DNA from: an uncultured Pseudomonadota bacterium
Lineage (GTDB): Bacteria > Pseudomonadota > Gammaproteobacteria > Steroidobacterales > Steroidobacteraceae
Reading direction: 5' to 3'
DNA length: 40,057 nucleotides
Assembly (NCBI GenBank): GCA_946479515.1
Contig: CAMLGF010000031.1
Coordinates: forward strand, 1-40,057
Within the stretch, counting starts at the first letter, position 1; every line of letters starts with the position of its first letter. The translations under genes were made by a program, and so were the position numbers. The notes under the pieces are model-generated. The model did not search any database and was not told where the DNA came from. It was given only the letters and a program-made list of their open reading frames with translations. Positions 15,213-24,830 of the stretch are shown one piece after another.

Positions 15213-16460
15213 ATGAGTGGTTTCTCGCTGGCTCCCGAGGCGGCCGCCATTCTGGTCGCGCTCGGCGCGGGCCTGCTCATCGGCATCGAGCGCGAGCGCA
15301 GCGCCGATGGCGTCACACCCGCGGCGGCGGGCGTGCGCACCTTCGCCATCACCGCGCTGCTCGCGGTGTTTGCCACGTTCAGCGACTCGGCGGTCATCCT
15401 CGGCGCCGTGGCCGCCGGGGTGGTCGTGCTCACGGCGTTCTCTTATTACAGGTCGCATGGCCAGGATCCCGGGCTCACCACCGAGATGGCGCTGCTGGCC
15501 ACCTTCGTCATCGGGGTGCTGGCCGCGCGCAAGCCGCTGCTCGCCGCGGCGGGCGGCGTGCTGGTGGTGATCCTGCTGGTGTCGCGCCGTCCCCTGCACG
15601 GCTTCGCGCGCCAGGAGTTGTCCGAGCAGGAACTGCGCGATGCGGTGCTGCTGGCCGCGGCCGCCATTCTCGTGCTGCCCCTGTTGCCGGACCACGCCAT
15701 CGACCCGTGGGGTGTCGTCAATCCGCGCCTGATCTGGCAGCTCACGGTGCTCATCATGGTCATCGATGCCGCGGGTTACGTGGCGCAGCGCGTGATCGGT
15801 CCGCGTTCCGGCCTGCCTTTGTCCGGCTTGCTGGGCGGGTTCGTGTCGAGCACCGCGGTGGTGGCGACCATGGGCAAGCGTGCGCAGGCCGATCCGAAGG
15901 TGCTGCCCGCCGCCGTGGCGGGCGCCGCGCTCTCGCAGATCGCCACGGTGATCCAGCTCGCGCTGGTGATCGCGGTCAGCGACGCCGCGCTGCTCGCGCA
16001 GATGCGCTGGCCGCTGGTGGTATCCGGGCTGGTCGCCGCGGCCTACGGCGGCGCGATGCTGCTGGTCTCGCGGGACGGTGCGGCGCCGGCCCCGGTGACC
16101 GGCCGGGCCTTCAGGCTGCGCACCGCCCTGCTGTTCGCCGGCGCCTTCCTGCTCGTGGCGCTGCTGGTGGCGTGGCTGCAGAACACGTTCGGCGCCACGT
16201 GGGCGCTGGCCGGCGTGGTGATCGGCGGTTTCGCCGATGCCCACTCGACCGCCGCGTCGGTGGGCTCGCTGGCGGCACAGCAACAGATGCCGCACGCGCT
16301 CGCCGTCGTCGCCGTCGGGCTGGTGCTGACCACCAACACGATCTCGAAGCTGGCATTCGCCCATACCGGGGGCGGCCGTTACTTCTGGAGCCTCGCACCC
16401 GGCCTGGTGTTGCTGGTTGCGGCGTTCTGGCTTGCCTGGTGGCTCATTCCGTCTAGCTAG
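15213..16460 (+). CDS. MgtC/SapB-DUF4010 family inner-membrane protein
   Basis: The 415-residue polytopic protein starts at the ATG at 15213, 13 bases after the alpha-E stop. The N-terminal third has the MgtC signature GLLIGIERERS with PAAAGVRTFAITALL. The C-terminal part has DUF4010 features: LSGLLGGFVSSTAVVATMG, IGGFADAHSTAASVGSL and TTNTISKLAFAHTGG. About 11-12 transmembrane helices are expected. MgtC proteins modulate ATP synthase or ion homeostasis in some pathogens, but the function of the long DUF4010 type is unknown. Tight spacing suggests co-transcription with the ATP-grasp/alpha-E pair; a functional link is inference. Confidence 0.88.
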   Translation: MSGFSLAPEAAAILVALGAGLLIGIERERSADGVTPAAAGVRTFAITALLAVFATFSDSAVILGAVAAGVVVLTAFSYYRSHGQDPGLTTEMALLATFVIGVLAARKPLLAAAGGVLVVILLVSRRPLHGFARQELSEQELRDAVLLAAAAILVLPLLPDHAIDPWGVVNPRLIWQLTVLIMVIDAAGYVAQRVIGPRSGLPLSGLLGGFVSSTAVVATMGKRAQADPKVLPAAVAGAALSQIATVIQLALVIAVSDAALLAQMRWPLVVSGLVAAAYGGAMLLVSRDGAAPAPVTGRAFRLRTALLFAGAFLLVALLVAWLQNTFGATWALAGVVIGGFADAHSTAASVGSLAAQQQMPHALAVVAVGLVLTTNTISKLAFAHTGGGRYFWSLAPGLVLLVAAFWLAWWLIPSS

Positions 16461-16507
16461 CCGGGGGTTCATTCCCGGTAGCGCACTGGTTAGTTGGCCA
16501 GTGGCGC
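16461..16507 (+). terminator. Two tandem hairpins after the MgtC-like gene
   Basis: Immediately after the stop, CCGGG (16461-16465) pairs with CCCGG (16474-16478). Then GCGCACTGG (16481-16489) pairs with CCAGTGGCGC (16498-16507) with one bulged G. No U-tract follows. They could end the ATP-grasp operon or stabilise its 3' end. Confidence 0.35.
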
Positions 16508-16536
16508 CAGGCGGTAGTCTGTGGCTAGATGGCGGC

Positions 16537-17541
16537 ATGCGTACCTCCACTCTCGTCCTGTCGGTGGCAACCGCCACCCTGGCGACCACCACGGCCTGGC
16601 TGGCCTGGGAACTCCACGAGCGCGAGAGCGCGACAAATACGATCATGGCGGCGCGGGGTCGCGAAGCGCAGCGGGAGACTTCGCCGCCATCAGCCACCGC
16701 GGCCAAGCCGCCCGCTCAGGCTGCCACGCCGCGAACACCGGACGCACCGACCCGCGAGCAACCGGACGCCGCGCCGGCGAGCACGCCGGCAGTCGCCGCG
16801 CAGCGCGACCTCGGCAAGGACCCGTCCGTCCCCTTCGCTCGTCAGTTCCTGGCAAGGTATGACGACTCCGCGCAAAGACAGGTGCTGCTCGAGGAGGCAC
16901 GCACGGGCGTGCGCCGCCAGTACGACGCGCTGAAGGACAAACTGCGGCTGAGCAACGACGAATTCGAACAGCTCGTCGATCTCGTCGCCCAGCAGAATCT
17001 GCAGGCCCAGGCCCAATGGGCGCAATGCGCGACCGACGCCGGCTGTGATCCGCAGAATCCCCGGCGAGGCATGATCGACGACCGCAGCCAGGAACTGCTG
17101 GCCTTGCTGGGTCCGGAACACATCGACGACTTCAACCGTTATCGCGACACCCTGGGCGAGCGCGACTCGGTGGCGCAGTTTCGCGGGCGCCTGTCGGATG
17201 CGCAGTTCCTGCCGCAAGCCCAGGCCGAGCAGCTCATTACCGCACTGGCCGATGAACGCCAACGCTATTCACAGGAAGCCCAGCAGCGTGGCGCGCATCT
17301 GAAAGGGTTCGGGACCGCGCTCGGCATGGTCTGGTACCCCTCCGACGCGGGCTCTACGGACGCGCAACTCGCCGAAGCACTGGCCTACAGCCAGCGCATG
17401 CGCGCTCGCGCGGCGACGCTGCTGACGCCGGCACAGCTGGCGGCCTTCGAGCAGATGCAGGAAGAGCTGCTGGCGCAGCTGGCCTCTCTCATTCGTCCAC
17501 AATCGAACCAGCCCACCACGCCCAAGCTCGCGCGGGGCTGA
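16537..17541 (+). CDS. Membrane-anchored helical hypothetical protein
   Basis: The 334-residue protein starts MRTSTLVLSVATATLATTTAWLAW, a single N-terminal transmembrane anchor. A Pro/Ala/Thr-rich linker follows (about 45-90), then a helical domain with heptad-like stretches rich in Gln/Glu (for example FEQLVDLVAQQNLQAQAQ). Two cysteines six residues apart (C164, C170, in QCATDAGCDP) would be periplasmic and could form a disulphide. I do not recognise a family. The in-frame extension to 16417 is poor sequence and would overlap the MgtC-like gene. The gene is convergent with the Rieske-flavodoxin gene, 27 bp away. Confidence 0.7.
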   Translation: MRTSTLVLSVATATLATTTAWLAWELHERESATNTIMAARGREAQRETSPPSATAAKPPAQAATPRTPDAPTREQPDAAPASTPAVAAQRDLGKDPSVPFARQFLARYDDSAQRQVLLEEARTGVRRQYDALKDKLRLSNDEFEQLVDLVAQQNLQAQAQWAQCATDAGCDPQNPRRGMIDDRSQELLALLGPEHIDDFNRYRDTLGERDSVAQFRGRLSDAQFLPQAQAEQLITALADERQRYSQEAQQRGAHLKGFGTALGMVWYPSDAGSTDAQLAEALAYSQRMRARAATLLTPAQLAAFEQMQEELLAQLASLIRPQSNQPTTPKLARG

Positions 17542-17568
17542 AACCGCCCCAGGTTCGGCGGCCGACAG

Positions 17569-18654
17569 TCAGGCCGATGCTTTCCGGCCTCCGCGTTCGA
17601 TGCGCGCATGCGCGATGTCGCGCTCGAGCAGGCACTGCGCCATCGCCGCGCTGCGCGTCACCAGCTCGCGCGCGCCGGCGCGCAGATGGTCGCTGGCCGC
17701 GACGAACTCCACATTGCGTTCCATGTCCTCGGCCTCCCAGCCGAGCGAGTGCGCGATGAACGGGAACTGCGGCAGCAGGAAGCCGATCTCGCTGAAGAAG
17801 ACCATCATCTGCCCGGCCACGGCCTGGATGCCATCCTGCCCGCCCGTGATGATGAATGCGGCCACCTTGTTCCGGATCAGCACCTTGTTGTGCAGCGTGA
17901 TCTGGTTCTGGATGCAGTTCATGCGCTCGACCATCTTGTAGTAGAGCGAACTCGCCGCGCCCCAGCGGATGGGCGTGGCGACGATCAGGATGTCCGCCCA
18001 GTGCACTGCCAGGTCGTACACGCCATCCAGCTGATCGTCCTTGTCCATGGATGTGATGGAGCACGGCCAGGTGCAGGCCTTGGCGGCCTTGGAGTAGAAG
18101 CCCTCGCAATGGCGGAAGCGCAGGTCATTGAGCCTGATCAACCGCGACTCGGCGCCGAGCGAGCGCGCGTGCTCGAGCGCCACCTCGAGCAGGTGCTCGG
18201 ACGTGGAGAAGCGCGGATTGTTCGCGTCCATGGCCGTGGTCGAGATGCCGCCCACGCGCAGCGGCCCGGGCGCCCGCTCGGTGGAACGCGTCAGCGGGTG
18301 CGGATCGTGGTGCAGATGTCCCCGCCGGCTGACCGGCTTCGCCGTGACTAACAACCTGCCTTTCTCTTCCTTGGCGGCGTAGGCCGGGACCTTGTCCGCC
18401 TCGTAGCCCGGCTCACCCTCGCCCGTGCAACGGTGGAACTTGTACTGGTGCCAGGGGCAGACCACGTACTCCCCATCGAGCCGGCCCCGGCCGAGCGGCC
18501 CGCCGACGTGATTGCAGACGTTGGAGATGACGCCGAACCTGCCGTCCTTGTACGAGATCGCCACGACTCGCTCCCCGAGTTGCGCTTCGCGCAGCGGCGT
18601 GCGCCGGAAATCTTCGGCGGCGCCGACATCCACCCAGTCCTGCGGCTCGTTCAT
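17569..18654 (-). CDS. Rieske [2Fe-2S]-flavodoxin-like (NAD(P)H-FMN reductase) fusion protein
   Basis: The 361-residue protein has two redox domains. Residues about 7-105 form a Rieske ferredoxin with both ligand pairs present: C47-x-H49 in CNHVGGPLG and C66-x-x-H69 in CPWHQYKF. Residues about 133-335 form a flavodoxin/FMN-reductase fold with GGISTTAMDANN as the likely phosphate loop and ATPIRWGAASS further on. Four cysteines in the second domain (C183, C194, C198, C247) recall, without exactly matching, the cluster ligands of iron-sulfur flavoproteins. A plausible role is electron transfer from NAD(P)H via FMN to the Rieske cluster and on to a partner oxygenase or reductase, but none is adjacent. 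It is divergent from an MFS gene 26 bp away. No frameshift or stop separates the domains. Confidence 0.85.
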   Translation of the reverse strand: MNEPQDWVDVGAAEDFRRTPLREAQLGERVVAISYKDGRFGVISNVCNHVGGPLGRGRLDGEYVVCPWHQYKFHRCTGEGEPGYEADKVPAYAAKEEKGRLLVTAKPVSRRGHLHHDPHPLTRSTERAPGPLRVGGISTTAMDANNPRFSTSEHLLEVALEHARSLGAESRLIRLNDLRFRHCEGFYSKAAKACTWPCSITSMDKDDQLDGVYDLAVHWADILIVATPIRWGAASSLYYKMVERMNCIQNQITLHNKVLIRNKVAAFIITGGQDGIQAVAGQMMVFFSEIGFLLPQFPFIAHSLGWEAEDMERNVEFVAASDHLRAGARELVTRSAAMAQCLLERDIAHARIERGGRKASA

Positions 18655-18680
18655 GTGCCTATCCTATACACTCGCGCCCC

Positions 18681-19982
18681 ATGCAGGCAGCACCCGGCGA
18701 CGACGCCATCGAGCGGCGGACCATGCGCACCGTCCACTGGCGGTTGCTGCCGTTCCTGCTGCTGCTGTACATCGTCTCCTGGCTCGACCGCGTCAACGTC
18801 AGCTTCGCAAAGCTGCAGATGGGGCCGGATCTCGGTATCGGCGACGCCGCCTACGGCCTCGGCGCCGGGCTGTTCTTCTTCGCCAGCTATGCGCTGTGCG
18901 AGGTGCCCAGCAATCTGCTGCTGGCGCGTTTCGGTGCGCGCCTGTGGATAGCCCGCATCATGATCACCTGGGGAATCATCTCCATCGCCATGATGTTCGT
19001 GCAGGGCAAGTGGAGCTTCTACCTGATGCGGCTGCTGCTCGGCGCCGCGGAAGCGGGCTTCCTGCCCGGCATCATCTACTACCTGAGCCACTGGTTTCCG
19101 CGCAGCTACCGCGCCAAGGCCGTGTCCTGGTTCATGATCGGCATTCCACTGTCCGTGGTGTTCGGCGCGCCGCTCTCGGGCTGGATCATGCAGAGCATGG
19201 ACGAATACCTGGGCCTGCACGGCTGGCAATGGATGTTCCTGGTGGAAGGTATCCCCGCCGTCCTGCTCGGCTTCGTCGTGCTGTGGTTTCTCACCGAGAA
19301 GCCAGCCGATGCGCACTGGCTCGACGCGCAGCAGCGCGGCTGGCTGGCGCAACGCATCGAGGCCGAGCATGCCGAGGCGCACGGGCGGCACGGCCTGCAA
19401 TTGCTGGCAGCGCTGCGCCACCCGGTCGTGTGGCTGCTGGCCGTGGTGATGTTCTGCTGCCAGACCGGCAGCTATGGACTGACGTTCTGGGTTCCATCCA
19501 TCGTCGATGCGCTCTCCGGCTACACCGAATTCGAGGTCGGGCTGTTCTCCGCGATTCCCTACGTGGCCGCGGCCGTCGGCATGCTGCTGGTGAGCATGAG
19601 CTCCGATCGCACCGGCGAACGGTTCCTGCACGTGGCCGTTCCTTCGCTGGTCGGCGCGGCGGGGTTCATCGCCGTCGGCTACTTCGGTTCACCGGGGCTG
19701 GCGATGGCGGCGCTGGCCGTTGCCGCGGTGGGCGACTATTGCACGCGCGGCCCCTTCTGGGCGCTGCCCGGCAAGTTCCTCTCCGGCAGCGCGCTGGCCG
19801 GATCGATCGCGCTGATCAATGCCATGGGCGCGGTCGGCGGCGTGGTCGGACCCTCCGCCGTGGGCTGGCTGAAGCAGTCCACGGGGGATTTCGTCGCGCC
19901 CATGGCCGCGTTGTCGGGCGTGCTGGTCGTGGGTGCCCTGCTCACGCTGTGGCTGCGTCGCTGCCCCGAGTTGCGCGGCTAG
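18681..19982 (+). CDS. MFS transporter, anion:cation symporter (ACS) family
   Basis: The 433-residue protein has 12 predicted helices in two halves. The ACS signature appears near the N-terminus (SWLDRVNVSFAKLQM) and in helix 2 (FASYALCEVPSNLLL), with loop 2-3 motif ARFGARLW. ACS members move organic anions such as glucarate, hexuronates, phthalate or tartrate together with protons or sodium. It starts 26 bp from the divergent Rieske-flavodoxin gene, so the two may be co-regulated, perhaps for uptake and redox processing of an aromatic or sugar acid. The substrate is not decidable from sequence alone. Confidence 0.9.
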   Translation: MQAAPGDDAIERRTMRTVHWRLLPFLLLLYIVSWLDRVNVSFAKLQMGPDLGIGDAAYGLGAGLFFFASYALCEVPSNLLLARFGARLWIARIMITWGIISIAMMFVQGKWSFYLMRLLLGAAEAGFLPGIIYYLSHWFPRSYRAKAVSWFMIGIPLSVVFGAPLSGWIMQSMDEYLGLHGWQWMFLVEGIPAVLLGFVVLWFLTEKPADAHWLDAQQRGWLAQRIEAEHAEAHGRHGLQLLAALRHPVVWLLAVVMFCCQTGSYGLTFWVPSIVDALSGYTEFEVGLFSAIPYVAAAVGMLLVSMSSDRTGERFLHVAVPSLVGAAGFIAVGYFGSPGLAMAALAVAAVGDYCTRGPFWALPGKFLSGSALAGSIALINAMGAVGGVVGPSAVGWLKQSTGDFVAPMAALSGVLVVGALLTLWLRRCPELRG

Positions 19983-19988
19983 CGCCGG

Positions 19989-21185
19989 CTACAGGTAGCT
20001 CAGCCACCACGCCTTGTTGCGCGCCTTCACGCCTGCCATCCATCTGCACAGCGGGTACAGCAGGACGATCGCGAGGGCCCAGGCGACGTACACCCCGAGC
20101 AACGGCAGGCCGTATCCCGGCGGATAGAACAGCGGGAAGGTGGCCAGCTGCCCCGCGTCGAAACCCTGCGCCACGCCGAGCGCCACGCTCATGAGGTGCA
20201 GTAGATAGAAATGAGCGACGTAGAACGCGAACGGCACGCGCCCGAACACCACCAATGCATCCTTGACGAAGCCTCGCATGCGATCGGCGAACGAACAGAA
20301 GATCGCCGCGGGCCCGAGCGTCATCGCCAGGAACAGCAGGCTCGGGGGGTATTTCGTGGTGTTGAGGAAGTCGATGAACGTGGCCGCGCCGCGCGCGTGC
20401 GATTGCCAATGATTGGGTTCGCCGTAAGCATCGATGAAGCGCAGCGCGATGAACGCGGCGGTGATGGCCAGGCCCCAGAGCAGCAACGCGCCATTGCGCT
20501 TCGCCGCCGGCCACTCGAACAGCAGCGACGCGCCATAGCCGAGCAGCATCACGCCCACCCAGGGCAGCAGCGGATATAGAAACAGGAAGTGGAAAGGCCC
20601 GGCCGCCTTGGCCATGGTGGTGTGCAGCGCGGCCCAGAGCGGCGGCGACGTGTCCGTGATGCCCTGGCTGGCGGGCCAGTGGCCGTCGAGCAGGTTGTGG
20701 CCGAGCACGATCAATGCGCCCAGCCACAGGCACGTCCTGCGACCCAGCAATTGCAGTCCGGCGAGCAGCACCATGCTGGCACCGATGGCCCAGATCACCT
20801 GCATGAAACCGAGCGTGCGGCCACCGAACTGCTCGAGGCCGCCGGGTGAGAACGTGATCGCCGTGGAGATGAGGAACACCTCGACGAAAATCAGCCACAG
20901 GCCGCGCGTCAGCAGGAAGCGCGCGAGCTCGGCCGATGTCTTGCGGGCTGCCATGAGGGCGGCGCTGGTGCCGGCCAGGAACACGAACACCGGCGCGCAG
21001 AAGTGCGTGATCCAGCGCGTCAGCGCCAACGGCAGACCGACATCGGGATCGCTCATGGGGTCGATGGACATCTGCACGCTGAGGAAATCGCGCGCGTGAT
21101 CGATGGCCATGATGACGACCACCAGGCCGCGCAGCATGTCGATGGACGTGAGCCGGTAGCCTCGTCGGTCCGCCACTGCGTTCAT
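19989..21185 (-). CDS. HGSNAT-like membrane acyltransferase (DUF1624 family)
   Basis: The start is the ATG at 21185, preceded by GAGGG, giving 398 residues; the longer frame to 21290 lacks a proper N-terminus. The opening RLTSIDMLRGLVVVIMAIDHARDF is the signature of the DUF1624/heparan-alpha-glucosaminide N-acetyltransferase catalytic domain, with the conserved His in helix 1. Around 10-11 transmembrane helices follow, ending in a basic tail. Such proteins are thought to pass acetyl groups across the membrane to a sugar or other acceptor; bacterial substrates are mostly unknown. It is convergent with the MFS gene, six bases apart. Confidence 0.85.
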   Translation of the reverse strand: MNAVADRRGYRLTSIDMLRGLVVVIMAIDHARDFLSVQMSIDPMSDPDVGLPLALTRWITHFCAPVFVFLAGTSAALMAARKTSAELARFLLTRGLWLIFVEVFLISTAITFSPGGLEQFGGRTLGFMQVIWAIGASMVLLAGLQLLGRRTCLWLGALIVLGHNLLDGHWPASQGITDTSPPLWAALHTTMAKAAGPFHFLFLYPLLPWVGVMLLGYGASLLFEWPAAKRNGALLLWGLAITAAFIALRFIDAYGEPNHWQSHARGAATFIDFLNTTKYPPSLLFLAMTLGPAAIFCSFADRMRGFVKDALVVFGRVPFAFYVAHFYLLHLMSVALGVAQGFDAGQLATFPLFYPPGYGLPLLGVYVAWALAIVLLYPLCRWMAGVKARNKAWWLSYL

Positions 21186-21246
21186 GCTGTCCCTCCCCGA
21201 TCCGCCGCGCATAATCGCGCCTTTCGCTGACCCGAGGCAATGACCC

Positions 21247-21594
21247 TTGAAACGCGTCGACCTGTACGGCATCCCCAACTGCGACACCATGAAAAAGGCG
21301 CGCCGCTGGCTCGAGGAACATGGCGTCGGCTACCAGTTTCACGACTACAAGGTGGCCGGCTTGGATCGCACGCGGCTCGCCGCGTGGGCCGAGGTAGTTG
21401 GATGGGAACAGCTGCTCAACCGCGCCGGCACCACGTTCCGCAAGTTGCCGGAGGCGGCGAAGCGCGATCTCGACGAGCGCAAGGCCCTCGCACTGATGAT
21501 CGCCCAACCGTCCTTGATCAAGCGGCCCGTGCTCGAGACGGGCAAGACATTGCTGGTCGGTTTCAGCCCGGAGAAATACCAGGCGCTGAAGTAG
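21247..21594 (+). CDS. ArsC/Spx-family protein, YffB-like
   Basis: The 115-residue protein has a thioredoxin-like fold with the single active-site cysteine in GIPNCDTMKKARRWL (C12) and the family phrase LIKRPVLETG near the C-terminus. It starts with TTG at 21247, with GAGG nine bases upstream; a TGA lies just before it in frame, so no upstream start is possible. The nearby ATG at 21240 is in another frame. YffB-type proteins resemble arsenate reductase but lack the Arg triad and have been suggested to act on glutathione mixed disulphides. No ars operon is present, so arsenate reduction is unlikely. Confidence 0.88.
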   Translation: MKRVDLYGIPNCDTMKKARRWLEEHGVGYQFHDYKVAGLDRTRLAAWAEVVGWEQLLNRAGTTFRKLPEAAKRDLDERKALALMIAQPSLIKRPVLETGKTLLVGFSPEKYQALK

Positions 21595-21630
21595 CGGGCG
21601 CCGCCTTCCACCGCCCCGCGCTGCAGAACG

Positions 21631-21664
21631 AAAAGGCGCCGACCAGACACGTCCGGCCGGCGCC
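21631..21664 (-). terminator. Rho-independent terminator of the first TonB-dependent receptor gene
   Basis: On the minus strand GGCGCCGGCC pairs with GGTCGGCGCC (9 of 10 pairs) around a 10-base loop and is followed by TTTTCGTT. It lies about 63 bases past the receptor stop codon. CGGGCGCCG at 21595-21603 is also complementary to the same 3' arm and could form an alternative stem for transcripts from the plus-strand ArsC-like gene. Confidence 0.75.
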
Positions 21665-21726
21665 CGTTCGAAGGAGAGCGACCAGCGCTTCTCCGTCCCC
21701 CCTCAGCATCACCCCTTCTCGTCAGG

Positions 21727-24642
21727 TCAGAACCCGTACCTCGCGGTCAGCGCCCAGAAGCTGCCTGGCAGGTCGTAGGTGCCCGCGTCGTAGCCGTTGA
21801 GCGAACAGGTGTAACAGATCGGCGGGTCTTCCCCGAAGATGTTGTTCACTCCCAGCGAGAGCTTGAACTTCTCGATGTTGAACGCCTTGTTCCACGCCAC
21901 CTGCACGTCGTTGTAGATGGTCGAGTCGAGCGTGTTGAAGGTCTCGCCGTTGTCGCACCCCGGCACGTCGGTGATCACGGCGTTGCCGCAGTACTCGTCC
22001 ACCGCGTCGATGTAGCGCGCCGACCAGTTCACGCCCCAGTCGCCGCGCTCCCAGCCGAGCTGCAGGTTGGCCTGCAGCTTCGGAATGGCGCTGTCGCTCA
22101 CCTCGATGCCGACCGCGCGCTGCGAAACGATGCCATCGGTATCCGTGGCGGTGAACTTGTTGGTGCGCGTGGCCTGCAGCCCCGCCGACAGCGTGCCCCA
22201 GGACTTCTCCATGCCGCGCCAGTCGATCTTGAAGTCGATGCCGTCGGTCTCGATGGAGCCCAGGTTGTCGAGGAAGTTGTTGGGCGGGTTGAGATTGCCG
22301 CTGGGTCCGCGCGTGAACGGCGAGCACAGCGTGGCATCCGTGCCGGCGCCCTCGGTGAGACAGGCGTTGATCAGCGCCTGGATGTCGCGCGCCTGGATGC
22401 CCTTCTCGATCTCGTGGTTGTAGTACGTGAGCTCGAAGGTGAGGCGCTGCGAGAAACTCTCGGCCCACGCTGCCTCGTGCACGATGCCCAGCGTGTAACT
22501 GTCCGACTTCTCCGGATCGAGATCCGGATTACCGCCGGTGAACGTCGTGATCTGGGTATTGGCCTGCTCGAAGCCGTTGGGCACTCCCTGCGCGCGACAG
22601 GCGGTTTCCAGCGGCGTGGTGTCGAGGCCATCCGACGCGTCCACCACCACGTTGCCCGTGGGACCGCAGGGGTCCGTGAGCGTCGCCGCGAACTGAGTGA
22701 GGCCGTACAGCTCACCCAGGTTCGGCGCACGAAAACCTTTCGAGTACGTGCCGCGGAATGCGAGCCCGTCCACCGGCTTCCAGCGCAGGCCCAGCTTGCC
22801 GGTCGCCTCGCTGCCGAAGGTCGAGTAGTCGGACCAGCGCACCGCGGCACTGGTGTCCAGCGACGCCAGCAGCGGGAAGCTGAATTCGGCATACAGCTCG
22901 TTGACGTCGTACGCCGAGTCCACCGGCGAGGCGAACGAGTCCTGCGACTCGCCCGTCTGGCGCAGCGGATCGGGCAGGAAGCTGCCCTGGTACTTGCGAT
23001 GCTCGGCGCCCACCGCGAAACCCGCGGGGCGATCGCCGATGTCGAACAGCGTGCCGGTGAGATTGGCCGAGAGCAGCGTCAGCTTCTGCGTGCTCTGGTC
23101 GATCTGCGTGGTGCGGATCCAGTCGATCATGTCCTGGGTGAACGGCCGTGCCTGGCCGCCGAACATGTCGAGCGGCACGCAACCGGGCACCTGCGCGCAG
23201 ATCGCCGGATCTCCGAGTGCCAGCGCGATCTTCGCCACGTTGTAGCCGTTGCGGAAAATCTGGTCTGCGCTGTTCTCGGACGTCACGGCGTTCACGTCCC
23301 AATGGAAGCGGCGCTCGCCCGCGCCGAACTCGCCCTTGATGCCGACATTGGCGTACCAGGTGTCGACGTCCTGGGAGAAGATGCGTGGGCCGACTTCCAC
23401 CGGCCGGCGCGTGACCCAACCGAGATTGCTGCCGGCATCGAGATCGATGCCGAAGGGGTTGAACGGGTTCAGCGCCGAGATGGAGATGGTGTCGGCGAGA
23501 CCGCCCGAGCCGGTGAACGGGCCGACGAACATGGGCTCCGGCGCCGCCTGGTTGGTCGACCGGCGGTTGTTGAACAGGCCCTTGGCGTACACGCTCACGT
23601 TCTCACTGAGATCGAACTCCACGCTCGCGAACATCGACTTGCGTTCTGAGGGCGTGAGCAACAGGTTGTACGGCGCGAAATTGAAGCGGTCGGCGCCGCT
23701 GAAGTTGTGGAAGTTCCCGCTGCCCGGATTAGCCGGGTCCCAGCCGGTCGGCGCCGCGCCATTGTTCAGCGTGACGTCGTACCACAGGTCTGGATCGCCG
23801 CAGAAGCCGGCGGTGCCGGCCGCGCGTCCGGGGTCGCAGAACGTGAACCGGCCCTGCGGAATGCCCGAACTACCCGCCGCGAGCCCCGCGTTCGGTTCCG
23901 GCCACGCGGACTGTTCCCAGTCGCCGGAGCTGATGCCGTCCTGGTTGTAGTAGCTGGCGACGAACATGCCGTGAAAATTCTCGCCACCGCCACCGATGGT
24001 GATGCTGGCATCCGTGGTCGCGCCGCCGAGATCCCATTCGCCACGATAGGCGTTGAGCTCGACGCCTTCGAAATCCTTGCGCGTGATGATGTTGACCACG
24101 CCCGCGATGGCGTCTGACCCGTAGATGGCCGAAGCGCCATCCTCGAGCACCTCGATGCGATCGATGATGCTGAGCGGGATGGTGTTGAGATCGGCCGCGC
24201 CCGAGACGCCCGAGGCGGAGGACTCATTCACCCAGCGAATGCCGTCGACCAGCACCAGCACGCGTTTGGAACTGAGATTACGCAGGTCCACCTGCGCGGA
24301 ACCGGCGCCGATGCCTCCGCCGTCCGCCGGGTAGCCGAAGTTGCCCGAGGAATTGAACTTGGCGTTGAGCGCCTTGCCCGATGACACGGTCTGCTGCAGC
24401 AGATCGCCGACGCTCGCGAGCCCGGTCTTGTCGATGACGCCGCGATCGATGATGGAAATGGGTGACTGCGCGTTGACCCCGGTCTGGATGATGCGCGAGC
24501 CGGTCACCACGACTTCCTGCATCCTGTCTTCCTGATCGGCGTTCTGCGCGTGCGCGACGTTCGCCCCGACGGCGGCGGCGATCAATGACGGCAACAGAAC
24601 GTTTCGTGCGGACAGCCGATGCCTGTTGTTTGGCCGTTTCAT
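21727..24642 (-). CDS. TonB-dependent outer-membrane receptor
   Basis: The 971-residue protein starts at the ATG at 24642, preceded by AGGAAGG. It has a signal peptide (residues 1 to about 32, ending ANVAHA), a TonB-box-like [11 protein letters not shown], a plug domain with [10 protein letters not shown] and [19 protein letters not shown], and a beta-barrel ending in aromatic [10 protein letters not shown]. Several Cys pairs occur in extracellular-loop-like segments ([19 protein letters not shown]). It is the large-ligand receptor type abundant in Xanthomonads and Caulobacter. The ligand is unknown: there is no periplasmic binding protein, hydrolase or ABC transporter next to it. The same-strand gene upstream is a cyclic-di-GMP protein, 188 bp away. 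Confidence 0.92.
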   Translation of the reverse strand: MKRPNNRHRLSARNVLLPSLIAAAVGANVAHAQNADQEDRMQEVVVTGSRIIQTGVNAQSPISIIDRGVIDKTGLASVGDLLQQTVSSGKALNAKFNSSGNFGYPADGGGIGAGSAQVDLRNLSSKRVLVLVDGIRWVNESSASGVSGAADLNTIPLSIIDRIEVLEDGASAIYGSDAIAGVVNIITRKDFEGVELNAYRGEWDLGGATTDASITIGGGGENFHGMFVASYYNQDGISSGDWEQSAWPEPNAGLAAGSSGIPQGRFTFCDPGRAAGTAGFCGDPDLWYDVTLNNGAAPTGWDPANPGSGNFHNFSGADRFNFAPYNLLLTPSERKSMFASVEFDLSENVSVYAKGLFNNRRSTNQAAPEPMFVGPFTGSGGLADTISISALNPFNPFGIDLDAGSNLGWVTRRPVEVGPRIFSQDVDTWYANVGIKGEFGAGERRFHWDVNAVTSENSADQIFRNGYNVAKIALALGDPAICAQVPGCVPLDMFGGQARPFTQDMIDWIRTTQIDQSTQKLTLLSANLTGTLFDIGDRPAGFAVGAEHRKYQGSFLPDPLRQTGESQDSFASPVDSAYDVNELYAEFSFPLLASLDTSAAVRWSDYSTFGSEATGKLGLRWKPVDGLAFRGTYSKGFRAPNLGELYGLTQFAATLTDPCGPTGNVVVDASDGLDTTPLETACRAQGVPNGFEQANTQITTFTGGNPDLDPEKSDSYTLGIVHEAAWAESFSQRLTFELTYYNHEIEKGIQARDIQALINACLTEGAGTDATLCSPFTRGPSGNLNPPNNFLDNLGSIETDGIDFKIDWRGMEKSWGTLSAGLQATRTNKFTATDTDGIVSQRAVGIEVSDSAIPKLQANLQLGWERGDWGVNWSARYIDAVDEYCGNAVITDVPGCDNGETFNTLDSTIYNDVQVAWNKAFNIEKFKLSLGVNNIFGEDPPICYTCSLNGYDAGTYDLPGSFWALTARYGF

Positions 24643-24830
24643 GCTGGACCTTCCTGGTTGTGGGATCACCGGTCCCCCTCCCTCTCCGGCGAAGTGCTCG
24701 CATACATACGCCCAGGCAAGGTAAAAGAAAAGGCTTTTGTGGTGTGCATGCGACCGGTAACAGCCAGCTGCGCCAGCCTGAAATGGTCAATCGTTGCGCG
24801 AAAACGACGACGACGTGCGCGGACGGGACG
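24643..24830 (-). other. Leader region upstream of the first TonB-dependent receptor
   Basis: This 188-bp gap contains no credible gene. An A/T-rich patch around 24720-24745 (minus-strand AAAAGCCTTTTCTTTTACC) stands out in the G/C-rich background and is the likely promoter area; I could not fix -35 and -10 boxes. Confidence 0.3.

Noticed and set aside
21247..21594. Naming the ArsC-like gene as an arsenate reductase.
   Set aside because: There is one active-site Cys in a NCDT context as in YffB/Spx, no Arg-rich arsenate site is visible, and there are no ars genes nearby.
21240..21800. The ATG at 21240 opening a 186-codon frame over the ArsC-like gene.
   Set aside because: It is out of frame with the recognisable ArsC/YffB protein, which begins with TTG at 21247, and it runs through the receptor terminator.
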